64,000 nucleotides of DNA from Gemmatimonadaceae bacterium. Its GTDB lineage: Bacteria; Gemmatimonadota; Gemmatimonadetes; Gemmatimonadales; Gemmatimonadaceae. The position numbers and the translations under genes were made by a program. Of this stretch, positions 1 to 6,967 are shown one piece after another; position 1 is the stretch's first letter, and every line of letters begins with the position of its first letter. The notes under the pieces were generated by a model that saw only the letters and a program-made list of their open reading frames with translations, ran no database searches and had not been told where the DNA came from. The DNA lies in NCBI GenBank assembly GCA_016742275.1, contig JACVCD010000009.1:1-64000 (forward strand), written 5' to 3'.

Positions 1-735
1 GCCTTGCACCGGTGTGACCTGTGGACTGGCAGCGAGCAGTGCGGTTGTTGCGGCGAGTATGGCATCGCTCACAGCATGCGCATCCCATGGTCGCACATCG
101 AGTGTCGCACATCGTGCGCGCGCTTCGGCGATGGTCATGCCGGCGCGTATACCGAACCGTCCAGCGGCCAGCGAAACCACTTTAAGTGTGGTGTCGATAC
201 TGAGTGCGCGTGGGACGGTGTCCCAGTGTCGCAACTCAGGCGGACGTAGGGCGCGGTTTTCGCCCGAACGTGGACTCTGCCGCGCGCCGCCGCCCGCGGT
301 ACGTGGTCCAGTCGCGGACACCACTTTGCTCCCGCCGTTCGATGCGGTGTTCGCTCCAGCGATCGAGGCCGCCGCTGATGCAGTTGGGGACTCTGCTACT
401 CGTCTGCTCCGCGCGGTCGCGGTCGCGGTTGATGCTGCGATCGGCGTTGGGCGCGTGACGGTCGGATAGCGGGAGCGTGATCCTGTCGCCGGGCTCGGTG
501 TCGAGTCGGGCAGCAATTCGAGCTGGATGTCCCGGAATGTTAGTTCCGTACAAGTCGTGGCCGGCGACTCCAAGTCCGCCCCAGGTGACGGGATGTTCTC
601 CGGTGTCTTGGGTGTGTGGTTGCTGGTCGGTGCTGTTTCCGCGCGCGACCCAGGCACGACGCGCGCTTCGCGCCACGCCGCGCCGATCGGGAATCTCGGA
701 ATTCGCACACATGCGACGCGCCATGACGATGACAC
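1..735 (-). CDS. imuB: ImuB, Y-family polymerase-like mutagenesis protein (N-terminal part, runs off the window)
   Basis: Read on the minus strand from a GTG at 735. The first strand (RVACVRIPRFPIG) and the later block with SLAAGRFGIRAGMTIAEARARC match the ImuB N-terminus, where Y-family polymerases have their palm and fingers. ImuB has lost polymerase catalytic residues and works with ImuA and the error-prone polymerase DnaE2 in damage-induced mutagenesis. Between the two blocks lie about 140 residues rich in Ser, Thr, Pro, Ala and Gly, which the family normally lacks. The GTG lies where the conserved part of ImuA ends, and the two genes overlap by about 500 bases in different frames. An in-frame ATG at 813 is a possible earlier start. 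No stop occurs before base 1. Identity is fairly sure; the exact start is not. Confidence 0.72.
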   Translation of the reverse strand, partial: MSSSWRVACVRIPRFPIGAAWREARVVPGSRAETAPTSNHTPKTPENIPSPGADLESPATTCTELTFRDIQLELLPDSTPSPATGSRSRYPTVTRPTPIAASTATATARSRRVAESPTASAAASIAGANTASNGGSKVVSATGPRTAGGGARQSPRSGENRALRPPELRHWDTVPRALSIDTTLKVVSLAAGRFGIRAGMTIAEARARCATLDVRPWDAHAVSDAILAATTALLAASPQVTPVQG

Positions 736-1414
736 GGTCCACCTCGATGGTCTGATGAGGAATGCCGGTGCCGCCCTTCTCGACGGTGATCCGGATGCGA
801 GGAGAAGTCGCATGGGTTGTCGCTACGCGCAGGCGCAACGTGCCGGCCAGACGACCGCGCCCCGTGTTGGTGCCGGTATGAACGAGGCCATGTTCGAGTA
901 CCACGCAGGCCGCATCCCGCTCGCGAGCCAACTGTGCGAGTCGCACACCATGCACACGCGAGAGCGCAGGGGCGCCATCGAGCACCACGAGCCCGAACAC
1001 CCCACTGCGCAGCAACAGATCGGCGGTCCACGCCGCGCGATGCCGTTTCTCGTGCGGCAGGCGAATGACCACCAATCGTGAGCCCATGCCGGTGAGGGCG
1101 GCCGGTGCCAACGTACGCGAGGCATCGATCCAGGCCACCCAACTGCCGGTGCGCAGCACCGCTTCGGCCACTCGTCGCAGCAATGCGGTTTTGCCCACGG
1201 CCAGCGCACCGGTGATCTCAGTGACCCGACCACGCGGAATGCCACCACTCAGGGCTTTGTCGAGCGCCCGGATACCGGTGGCCCAGGGCGCACTTGCTGC
1301 CCGGCCTCCTGCCACCACCGCCTGCACCTTGGCCACCACAGCAGCCGGTACCGGGGCCGGTGCGCGATGGGTCGAGGTGAAAGACGGAGTGGAGGAGGCC
1401 GGAAGTGCGCTCAT
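236..1414 (-). CDS. imuA: ImuA, RecA-like SOS mutagenesis protein with long out-of-frame overlap
   Basis: A RecA-fold ATPase relative with a P-loop-like GALAVGKT at about residues 69-76, after the family lead-in GIRALDKALSGGIPRGRVTEI. ImuA recruits ImuB and DnaE2 to stalled replication. ATG at 1414 is chosen. It lies inside the predicted -10 box, so the real start may be downstream, for example a GTG near residue 26. The RecA-like part ends near base 735. The frame then stays open for about 166 Arg/Ser-rich residues that overlap imuB and look non-native. At 392 residues it is longer than usual for the family (roughly 230-280). Either a true long overlap or an indel near 735-780 could explain this. 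The next gene upstream on the same strand is a radical SAM gene sharing the same operator. Confidence 0.72.
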   Translation of the reverse strand: MSALPASSTPSFTSTHRAPAPVPAAVVAKVQAVVAGGRAASAPWATGIRALDKALSGGIPRGRVTEITGALAVGKTALLRRVAEAVLRTGSWVAWIDASRTLAPAALTGMGSRLVVIRLPHEKRHRAAWTADLLLRSGVFGLVVLDGAPALSRVHGVRLAQLARERDAACVVLEHGLVHTGTNTGRGRLAGTLRLRVATTHATSPRIRITVEKGGTGIPHQTIEVDRVIVMARRMCANSEIPDRRGVARSARRAWVARGNSTDQQPHTQDTGEHPVTWGGLGVAGHDLYGTNIPGHPARIAARLDTEPGDRITLPLSDRHAPNADRSINRDRDRAEQTSSRVPNCISGGLDRWSEHRIERREQSGVRDWTTYRGRRRAAESTFGRKPRPTSA

Positions 1415-1440
1415 GATACCAAACAAAAACCGAAAGTCAA
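1413..1440 (-). promoter_or_regulatory. imuA promoter with direct-repeat operator
   Basis: On the minus strand: -35 TTGACT (1435-1440), 16-bp spacer, -10 TATCAT (1413-1418). The spacer (1419-1434) is a TTCGG-N6-TTTGG direct repeat. The same element abuts the -10 box of the genes starting at 2513 and 60623. This is probably a damage-responsive operator (LexA-like by analogy). The promoter call is by eye. Confidence 0.6.
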
Positions 1441-1475
1441 CAGGTGAAAGAAACCGCCGAGTGGCGGTTGCAGGT

Positions 1476-2513
1476 CTAGCCGAACAGATTGAGTTGATTG
1501 GTGGATATGTGTAGTTCAGTATTTATTTCTTGAATCTCTTCGCGCTCATTTTCATCATACCCATAAACACGGAATCGCAAGCCATTGCGGTCACACAACT
1601 TCTGCATCGCATCCCGGAGACCGGTGCGATAACTCTCGCGGGCATACGCGCTATCGCGGTACGTGGACTCATACCGCGAAGCCAGAGCAGGGAACTGCTC
1701 GCGGATCACCGGCAGATACCGCCGCCGCGAGGCCGCCCGAAGCCTGAGAGCACAGGCCCCGAGACTTTGTGCACCTGTTTCCGCCACCTGCTGCACCAGA
1801 GCCGACAGCTGCTCCGGTGCATCGGTGATACCCGGCAGAATGGGCATGCAGTTCACACTCACTTCCACCCCCGACTCGGCCAGTCGCCGTATGCCACGCA
1901 GGCGGGCCTGTGGAGTGGGAGCCCGTGGCTCGATGCGCCGCGCCAATTCGTGATCCACCGTAATCAGCGAGACATGCACGGCCATCCGATTGTGCTCGGC
2001 CAGCCGCTGCAACAACGGAATGTCCCGCGTGACCAACGGACTTTTGGTGATGATCACGATGGAGAGTTCGCGGACCACGCCCAGTGCCTGGAGCACGTCG
2101 CGGGTAACACCAAATCGGCGCTCGGCGGGCTGGTAGGGATCGGTAGCCGATCCAATGACCAGTGAGTCGCCGGGCTTGGGCGACCGCGAGGAGCGCAGTG
2201 CCTCACGCACCCGCGCCCCGGCGTGTTCCTTGACCAGTACACGTCGCTCAAAGGCCTGCCAGGGGGGCAACGATGCCGCAACAGCTTCCCCAATGGGACC
2301 GGCCCGTTCGAGTGTGTAGCGATGCGTGTCGCGGGCATAGCAGTACGCACAGCCAAACGCGCAGCCCACATAGGGATTGATGGACCAGAACCCCATGTGC
2401 GTGGCCGACGGGGGATTGAAAATCCCTCCGCCGGGAGCCGCGTGGTACTGCAGGTCCGCCTGAGTGGTCAGCGGACGGAGCGGTACCGGGAGAACCGGGA
2501 GCGCGTACGTCAT
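1476..2513 (-). CDS. Radical SAM protein, Rv2578c/PA0069 family (spore-photoproduct-lyase-like)
   Basis: A 345-residue protein with the cluster-binding motif CAFGCAYC (C51, C55, C58), which holds a [4Fe-4S] cluster that cleaves S-adenosylmethionine. The HMGFWSINPYVGC lead-in and the later KSPLVTRDIPLLQRL block are typical of the Rv2578c/PA0069 group, distant relatives of spore photoproduct lyase. The substrate is unknown in the family. Its context is informative: it lies just upstream of imuA-imuB on the same strand, and its own promoter carries the same direct-repeat operator. This suggests a DNA-lesion repair role, which is my inference. There is no Shine-Dalgarno sequence before the ATG; the predicted -10 box places transcription start at the ATG, so the mRNA is probably leaderless. 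Confidence 0.85.
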   Translation of the reverse strand: MTYALPVLPVPLRPLTTQADLQYHAAPGGGIFNPPSATHMGFWSINPYVGCAFGCAYCYARDTHRYTLERAGPIGEAVAASLPPWQAFERRVLVKEHAGARVREALRSSRSPKPGDSLVIGSATDPYQPAERRFGVTRDVLQALGVVRELSIVIITKSPLVTRDIPLLQRLAEHNRMAVHVSLITVDHELARRIEPRAPTPQARLRGIRRLAESGVEVSVNCMPILPGITDAPEQLSALVQQVAETGAQSLGACALRLRAASRRRYLPVIREQFPALASRYESTYRDSAYARESYRTGLRDAMQKLCDRNGLRFRVYGYDENEREEIQEINTELHISTNQLNLFG

Positions 2514-2518
2514 GCCTG

Positions 2519-2547
2519 ACGCTACCGAACAAAATCCGAAGCTGCAA
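2519..2547 (-). promoter_or_regulatory. Promoter with direct-repeat operator for the radical SAM gene
   Basis: Minus strand: -35 TTGCAG (2542-2547), 17-bp spacer, -10 TAGCGT (2519-2524). The direct repeat TTCGG-N6-TTCGG occupies 2525-2540 and touches the -10 box, exactly as upstream of imuA. Predicted transcription start falls at or near the ATG at 2513. Confidence 0.55.
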
Positions 2548-2610
2548 GAGACAGGGTGACCGAACCTCAGGCTGCTGGCCCCCCGTGATCCCGGGCCCTA
2601 CTCTATCCGC

Positions 2611-2904
2611 ATGACACCGGCCCCAGTCCTTTCCGATATCGAGATCCAGCGCAATCTGGGCGCGCTGCCCGGCTGGTCGCGCAAAGGCGATGTGCTGCAG
2701 AAGACGTATCACTTCGCCGCCTTCCCGGATGGCATCGCTTTTCTGGCGCGCGTGGCGGATGTGGCCGAGTCACTGCAGCATCACCCGGACATTGATATTC
2801 GCTATACGCGTGTGCTGTTCTCGCTCAGTACACACGACAGCGGTGGGATCACGCAGAAGGACTTTGAACTCGCGACGCGTATTGAGCAGTTGGCGGCGGA
2901 GTAA
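2611..2904 (+). CDS. Pterin-4a-carbinolamine dehydratase
   Basis: A 97-residue protein, the full length of the PCD/DCoH family, which dehydrates 4a-hydroxytetrahydrobiopterin to recycle pterin cofactor. The active-site region is clear: HHPDIDIRYTRV near residues 52-63, followed by STHDSGGITQKD near 69-80. It is usually paired with an aromatic amino acid hydroxylase, but none is present here, so it may act as a stand-alone pterin-handling enzyme. It is divergent from the radical SAM gene at 2513; the 97-bp gap between them carries that gene's operator. It ends 30 bases before the convergent toxin gene. Confidence 0.9.
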   Translation: MTPAPVLSDIEIQRNLGALPGWSRKGDVLQKTYHFAAFPDGIAFLARVADVAESLQHHPDIDIRYTRVLFSLSTHDSGGITQKDFELATRIEQLAAE

Positions 2905-2934
2905 CGTCGCGCCTCCTTATTCCAATGTTGCTGT

Positions 2935-3276
2935 CTATACAGCGAACATGGCCTGCAGAATGCCGAGGACTTTCGTCATGGTCGCACTGGTGAGTGCTCC
3001 CAATCGCTTGCCGAGTCGTTCGTCATCAACGGTGCGAATCTGGTCAAGGATGACATGCCCGTCCTTGCCTCCAAAGCGACACGCCACGCGAAACGGGTAC
3101 GGATGACTGCCACTCGTCAGGGGGGCGACGATAAACGTGCCCATATGAGTATTCAGCTCATCTGGTGATACAACAACACAAGGTCTCGTCTTGCGGATTT
3201 CGCGTCCGCGCGTCGGATTCAGGGTGACAAGGAATACATCCCCCCGTCGGACTGTCGCGCTACTCACCACGTCCAT
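2935..3276 (-). CDS. mazF: MazF/PemK-family toxin (endoribonuclease)
   Basis: A 113-residue protein with MazF hallmarks: RRGDVFLVTLNPTRGREIRKTRPCVVVS at the N-terminus, then FIVAPLTSG and DQIRTVD in the second half. MazF toxins cleave mRNA or tRNA at short sequences when freed from the antitoxin. The start overlaps the end of the upstream antitoxin gene by 13 bases, the usual translational coupling of a type II toxin-antitoxin operon. The key Arg of the RP dipeptide and the downstream Asp-Gln are present, so it looks intact. Confidence 0.92.
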   Translation of the reverse strand: MDVVSSATVRRGDVFLVTLNPTRGREIRKTRPCVVVSPDELNTHMGTFIVAPLTSGSHPYPFRVACRFGGKDGHVILDQIRTVDDERLGKRLGALTSATMTKVLGILQAMFAV

Positions 3277-3503
3277 TCCTCTTCATCGAACTTGGTGTTG
3301 CTTGGCGGATCAATGAGCTTGGAAGCGCCATGTTTGGCAGCTGCTTCTGCCCATCCAGCTCGCGGAGATTGAACTGCTGTGATGATGAGCGCTCCTGCTT
3401 CCGCTCGAATTTCAACTTCGTCAGCAAGACCTGCTTCTTCAAGAAGGGGTTTCGCTAACCGCAGACCTCGAGAGTTGCCGATCTGTATGAGACGCGCGCG
3501 CAT
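3264..3503 (-). CDS. mazE: MazE/AbrB-type antitoxin
   Basis: A 79-residue protein with a SpoVT-AbrB swapped-hairpin DNA-binding domain: the N-terminal IQIGNSRGLRLAKPLLEEAGL is the characteristic IGNSxGxxLPK-type strand. The acidic C-terminus ending FDEEEWTW should bind and neutralise the toxin. The ATG is supported by AGGAGG five bases upstream. First gene of the toxin-antitoxin operon, with a palindrome upstream that suggests autoregulation. Confidence 0.92.
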   Translation of the reverse strand: MRARLIQIGNSRGLRLAKPLLEEAGLADEVEIRAEAGALIITAVQSPRAGWAEAAAKHGASKLIDPPSNTKFDEEEWTW

Positions 3504-3508
3504 GTAAC

Positions 3509-3542
3509 CTCCTAAATAGGTAATTACAAAGTATGTACTTTG
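3509..3542 (-). promoter_or_regulatory. mazEF upstream palindrome and ribosome binding site
   Basis: CAAAGTA-TG-TACTTTG (3527-3542) has perfect 7-bp arms around a two-base centre, 24 bases upstream of the antitoxin ATG. A strong AGGAGG lies between. MazE-type antitoxins bind such palindromes to repress their own operon. The operator role is inferred. Confidence 0.6.
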
Positions 3543-3594
3543 CGTTTCCCGCGCTAGTTAGTCTTGATGCGAGCACGTATATAGAATGAGAAAA

Positions 3595-3631
3595 CCGCGC
3601 GCGGCATCCGACTATCGGATACCGCGCGCGG
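3595..3631 (-). terminator. Rho-independent terminator of the sigma/DUF4097 operon
   Basis: A 17-bp stem (3595-3611 with 3615-3631) closed by a three-base loop, with only a G-T wobble. Read on the minus strand it is followed by TTTTCTC. It lies just after the stop of the DUF4097 gene at 3650. Confidence 0.8.
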
Positions 3632-3649
3632 CTTCTTTCAGGAGTGGCT

Positions 3650-4456
3650 TCAGCGCCCGCGCCGCAACGTCACGCTCCCATTGACCGTGCTGGCGCGCAC
3701 ACGGGTGCGGCCATCACCGACAGTGCCACGCAGTTTGCGCGGGGACAGCGTGCCCGACACGGTGATTGGGAAGTCCGTCGTGACACGACCATTCACCGTA
3801 GAGAGTTCGAGTTCGGCGCCAAAATTGGACGGCAGTTCGAGGGTGATGGCGCCATTCACGGTTTCGTACTCGAGATCATCGGCGCGGCCGAGTGAACCCA
3901 TGGCCACATCAATGCTGCCGTTGACGGTGTGTGCTCGTACTGGACCCCCGGCACTGCGGGCGGTAATGCTGCCGTTCACTGTGCGGGCTTCCACTTCGGT
4001 GGTCACGTCGCGCACTTCGATACCGCCATTCACGGTCACGAGGGCCACGCGCACACCTTCCGGCACGCGCACCACGAAACGCACCGATACATCGTTGTTG
4101 CGATTGTTGTTGCGAGAATTGCGCTCGGAGCGAATGCCGCGCTCTTCGCAGGTGGAGCCCGGAGTCCACAGGGCGCAGATCACGACATCATCGCCGAATG
4201 ACTTCTGCTCGATGCGCACATCATCCGGGTCACCGCGGCGCCAGCGCTTTTCACCGGTGACTTCCACGCGGCTGCCGCTGCTGCGGGTCACTTCGATGCC
4301 GCCGTTGATGTTGTGAATGCGGATGGTGTTCCCGCTCGGGATGCGTCCCGACCAGGAGAAAGCATCATCGCGACGTGATTCCTGCGCCCCCGCAGCGGGG
4401 GCAATGGTTGTGGCCACGACGAGCGCGGACACAGACAGCATGAGGCGAACAGACAT
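3650..4456 (-). CDS. DUF4097 family beta-strand repeat protein, secreted
   Basis: A 268-residue protein with a signal peptide (MSVRLMLSVSALVVATTIAPAAGA). The rest repeats short beta strands with TVNG motifs (for example VNGGIEV, VNGSITA, VNGSIDV, VNGAITL), which should form a right-handed beta-helix-like solenoid typical of DUF4097 putative adhesins. It is the last gene of the operon that starts with the ECF sigma factor at 6883, 62 bases after its paralogue. The products probably act in the periplasm or at the envelope. The biochemical role of DUF4097 is not known. Confidence 0.8.
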   Translation of the reverse strand: MSVRLMLSVSALVVATTIAPAAGAQESRRDDAFSWSGRIPSGNTIRIHNINGGIEVTRSSGSRVEVTGEKRWRRGDPDDVRIEQKSFGDDVVICALWTPGSTCEERGIRSERNSRNNNRNNDVSVRFVVRVPEGVRVALVTVNGGIEVRDVTTEVEARTVNGSITARSAGGPVRAHTVNGSIDVAMGSLGRADDLEYETVNGAITLELPSNFGAELELSTVNGRVTTDFPITVSGTLSPRKLRGTVGDGRTRVRASTVNGSVTLRRGR

Positions 4457-4518
4457 GAGTGACTCCCGAACCAGGGATGACGATGTTGATGAATGCGAGA
4501 AAGGAATTCGGCGTCGGC

Positions 4519-5451
4519 TCAGCGCTGTGGAGTGCGCACGAGGCGGATGTTGCCGTTGAAGGTAGAGATTTCGAGCTGCATGGGACCGCCATTGCCCAAC
4601 TGATAACGGCGGCTGTTACGCCCAGCGCGCGACCGGTTCACGTCGCCGGGAAGCATGGTGAGTGGTGTAGCGGTATTGATGGTGCCGTTGAACGTGGAGA
4701 CTTCCATCATGCCGTGCGCTTCGTCGGGCAGGCGAAGGGTCACGTTGCCCGAATGCGCCGTAATGCGTACGCGGGCTTCGCGATCGAGCAATCCATCCAT
4801 GCCCACGTTGCCGCTGATGGATTCGACGGTGAGACGAGTGATCTGTTCGCCGCTGATGGAGACATCACCACTGGTGGTGTGCACTTCCAGTTCTCCACGC
4901 ATCTCACGCAGCCGCAGGTCACCGCTTACGGTGGTGGCACGCAAGCCAGCCGTTCGTCCGGTCACCGAGATGTCTCCCGTCATGCTTTCGACGTTGAGGC
5001 GGCCGCTCACACCTTCGAATCGCAGTGTACCGGATGCCGTGCGCACATCCACGCTGCCACTCATGTCACGCACTTCGACATCGCCCGACAACGAGCGCAC
5101 TACGAGCCGTGCGCCACGAGGCACATCCACTTCGAGCAGATCACTGTCACGGCTGGACGACTGTCGCTCGCTGCTGCGATCGCTGCTTTCGCGCGGCTGC
5201 ACGGACATGGTGGTGCCAGTCGTGCGCAGTTCATAGCTCCGATGATCACCGCGAACGGTGCCACTGTTTCCGTCGACACCACGCACCAGCAAGCGGCCGC
5301 CACGCAGCGAGATATCCACGACGGCGTTACTCGACACACGCACCGACGTGTCGTTCTGTGCTGTCAGTGTGCGGGGGAGCGCACCAACACTGCCCAAGGC
5401 CATGGCGCAGACGATCATGCGGGCCGCCTGACGGATGCGTGAACTGCTCAC
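4519..5451 (-). CDS. DUF4097 family beta-strand repeat protein, secreted (second copy)
   Basis: A 310-residue paralogue of its downstream neighbour. The N-terminus has a hydrophobic signal (ARMIVCAMALGSVGALPRTLTA). Repeats of the type VSGDLRL, TSGDVSI, ISGNVGM, HSGNVTL and FNGTINT run through the body; here SG turns replace many of the NG turns of the neighbour. A Ser/Arg-rich linker (SSDRSSERQSSSRDS) lies near residue 90. Its GTG start overlaps the anti-sigma stop by four bases, so the two are translationally coupled. Function unknown; the operon suggests an envelope role under control of the sigma factor. Confidence 0.8.
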   Translation of the reverse strand: MSSSRIRQAARMIVCAMALGSVGALPRTLTAQNDTSVRVSSNAVVDISLRGGRLLVRGVDGNSGTVRGDHRSYELRTTGTTMSVQPRESSDRSSERQSSSRDSDLLEVDVPRGARLVVRSLSGDVEVRDMSGSVDVRTASGTLRFEGVSGRLNVESMTGDISVTGRTAGLRATTVSGDLRLREMRGELEVHTTSGDVSISGEQITRLTVESISGNVGMDGLLDREARVRITAHSGNVTLRLPDEAHGMMEVSTFNGTINTATPLTMLPGDVNRSRAGRNSRRYQLGNGGPMQLEISTFNGNIRLVRTPQR

Positions 5452-6302
5452 AGCAGGGCCACTCGACGCATGAGTTGCAGCTTGGCTTCAAGCGCGCGAT
5501 CGAGCTGTGTGGACAGCAGCGCACTGCGTGGATCCCGTGCGAGCGCCGCCTTGCTGTCGGAGATCGCGCGATCGATGATGTCGAGATTGCGCCGCAGTTC
5601 GTTCACCGTGGAGGTGTCGAGTTCTGCGAAACGTTCATCCACGATATTGCGCAGGCCGCGAATTTCGCGTTCGTAGGTCGCGTCCACATCGGGCAGATCG
5701 TCGTCGACCACCAGACGTGTATTGGACGTGCCCGTAGTACGCGATGTGGCAGGCGTGATGGAGTCGGTGTTGCTGGCCACCACAGTGCTCGGCGCACGCG
5801 ACGTATCGGTGAGTGAGTCCGTCGATGGCTGCACAGCCACATTGCTTTCATCAACCATCGGACGCGATGAGCCCGACGGACGGGTGAGCTGCCACGTGAC
5901 ACCCGAGCTCACCGCCACGAGCAGCGTGGCGGCGATGGCCAGGGTGCGGATACCGAAGGTGCGGGTCGATGGCGTCTTCGCCGTCGATGTAGCAACTGGT
6001 GCCGCAATTAGCGGCGCGGCCGCGATGCCACGTCCAATCGGGATGACCTGTGCTTCGAGTCGCGATTCGATATCGGCCCAGAGATCCCGCGAAGGCGCGA
6101 TGGGCGGCAGCGCCGCAGCATCGCTCACCAACTGTTCCAGATCGGCCACGAGGGCGGCGCACATGGGACAGCTGTCCCGATGGGCGGTCATCCACTCGTT
6201 GGTGTTCCCATCGGTGTCCCGCTCAAGCCACGGACCGAGCGTCGCTTCGAAGCGCACGCAATCGTCGGTGGTGTGGGGAGATGGATTTGGCATGGTGCTC
6301 AT
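5448..6302 (-). CDS. Membrane-anchored anti-sigma factor
   Basis: A 284-residue protein. The N-terminal HRDSCPMCAALVADLEQL (about residues 41-58) is a zinc-finger anti-sigma (ZAS) HxxxCxxC motif. A single transmembrane segment follows near residues 127-145 (IRTLAIAATLLVAVSSGVTW). The Ser/Thr-rich periplasmic part ends in a helical domain. It should hold the ECF sigma factor inactive until an envelope signal arrives. It starts 17 bases after the sigma gene and overlaps the first DUF4097 gene by four bases, so the DUF4097 proteins are likely part of the signalled response or sensor. Confidence 0.85.
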   Translation of the reverse strand: MSTMPNPSPHTTDDCVRFEATLGPWLERDTDGNTNEWMTAHRDSCPMCAALVADLEQLVSDAAALPPIAPSRDLWADIESRLEAQVIPIGRGIAAAPLIAAPVATSTAKTPSTRTFGIRTLAIAATLLVAVSSGVTWQLTRPSGSSRPMVDESNVAVQPSTDSLTDTSRAPSTVVASNTDSITPATSRTTGTSNTRLVVDDDLPDVDATYEREIRGLRNIVDERFAELDTSTVNELRRNLDIIDRAISDSKAALARDPRSALLSTQLDRALEAKLQLMRRVALL

Positions 6303-6319
6303 GGAAGTGCCTGTGCGGT

Positions 6320-6883
6320 CTAACGGGTCAACGCGGTCCGCAGGAGCATGCGGGCGCGGTGCAACTGGGCCTTGCTGCCACCCGGCGTGATGCCGAGTTG
6401 GTCGCCGATCTCTTCGTGTGTGAAGCCTTGGACATCGTGCAACACGAACACCATGCGAGCCCCCTTGGGGAGTCCGGCGATGGCTCCTTCGAGATCCATC
6501 CGATCACCCACGGCTTCGTGGCGACCGGCGGCATCATCGAGGGCGTCGTCGTCTGCGTGCCGCGCATTGTGAATGCCGCTGGTCTTGCGCCGCGACAGGA
6601 TCACATTGACGGCCACCCGATGGAGCCAGGTGCTGAACGCCGATTCCCCCCGGAATCCGGGCAATTTCTGCCAGACCCGCACGAAGACGTCCTGAACGAC
6701 TTCTTCGGCGAGCACCCGATCCCCCAGCATGCGAACGCAGAGGGCAAAGACCCGATCCACGTGGGCGCGATAGACACGCTCGAACGCCCGCCGGTCGCCG
6801 CTGGCAGCGGCGGCCACGTCGTCACGTCCCGGACCAGGGGGCAGGACGATGGCTGCGGTGTTTTCGAGTGAATGATCGGTCAC
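6320..6883 (-). CDS. ECF RNA polymerase sigma factor (RpoE-like)
   Basis: A 187-residue sigma-70 factor of the ECF type. Region 2 is seen in FERVYRAHVDRVFALCVRMLGDRVLAEEVVQDVFVRVWQKL (about 35-75), and region 4 in GARMVFVLHDVQGFTHEEIGDQLGITPGGSKAQLHRARMLLR (about 140-182). The start is a GTG at 6883; no nearby ATG fits. It heads a four-gene operon with its anti-sigma factor and two DUF4097 proteins, and probably drives its own promoter, though I could not pick a clear -35/-10 pair. Confidence 0.9.
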   Translation of the reverse strand: MTDHSLENTAAIVLPPGPGRDDVAAAASGDRRAFERVYRAHVDRVFALCVRMLGDRVLAEEVVQDVFVRVWQKLPGFRGESAFSTWLHRVAVNVILSRRKTSGIHNARHADDDALDDAAGRHEAVGDRMDLEGAIAGLPKGARMVFVLHDVQGFTHEEIGDQLGITPGGSKAQLHRARMLLRTALTR

Positions 6884-6967
6884 GCGGGCGGCAAGCAGAT
6901 GGACTCCGGAAACTTGTACCCGATTCGATCACTCGGCCCGGCAAAGGGTTTGAACGGACTTGTCCGG

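Noticed and set aside
6884-6967. A possible ECF promoter before the sigma gene
   Set aside because: GGAAAC-like words occur on the wrong strand; I could not find a convincing -35/-10 pair on the coding strand.
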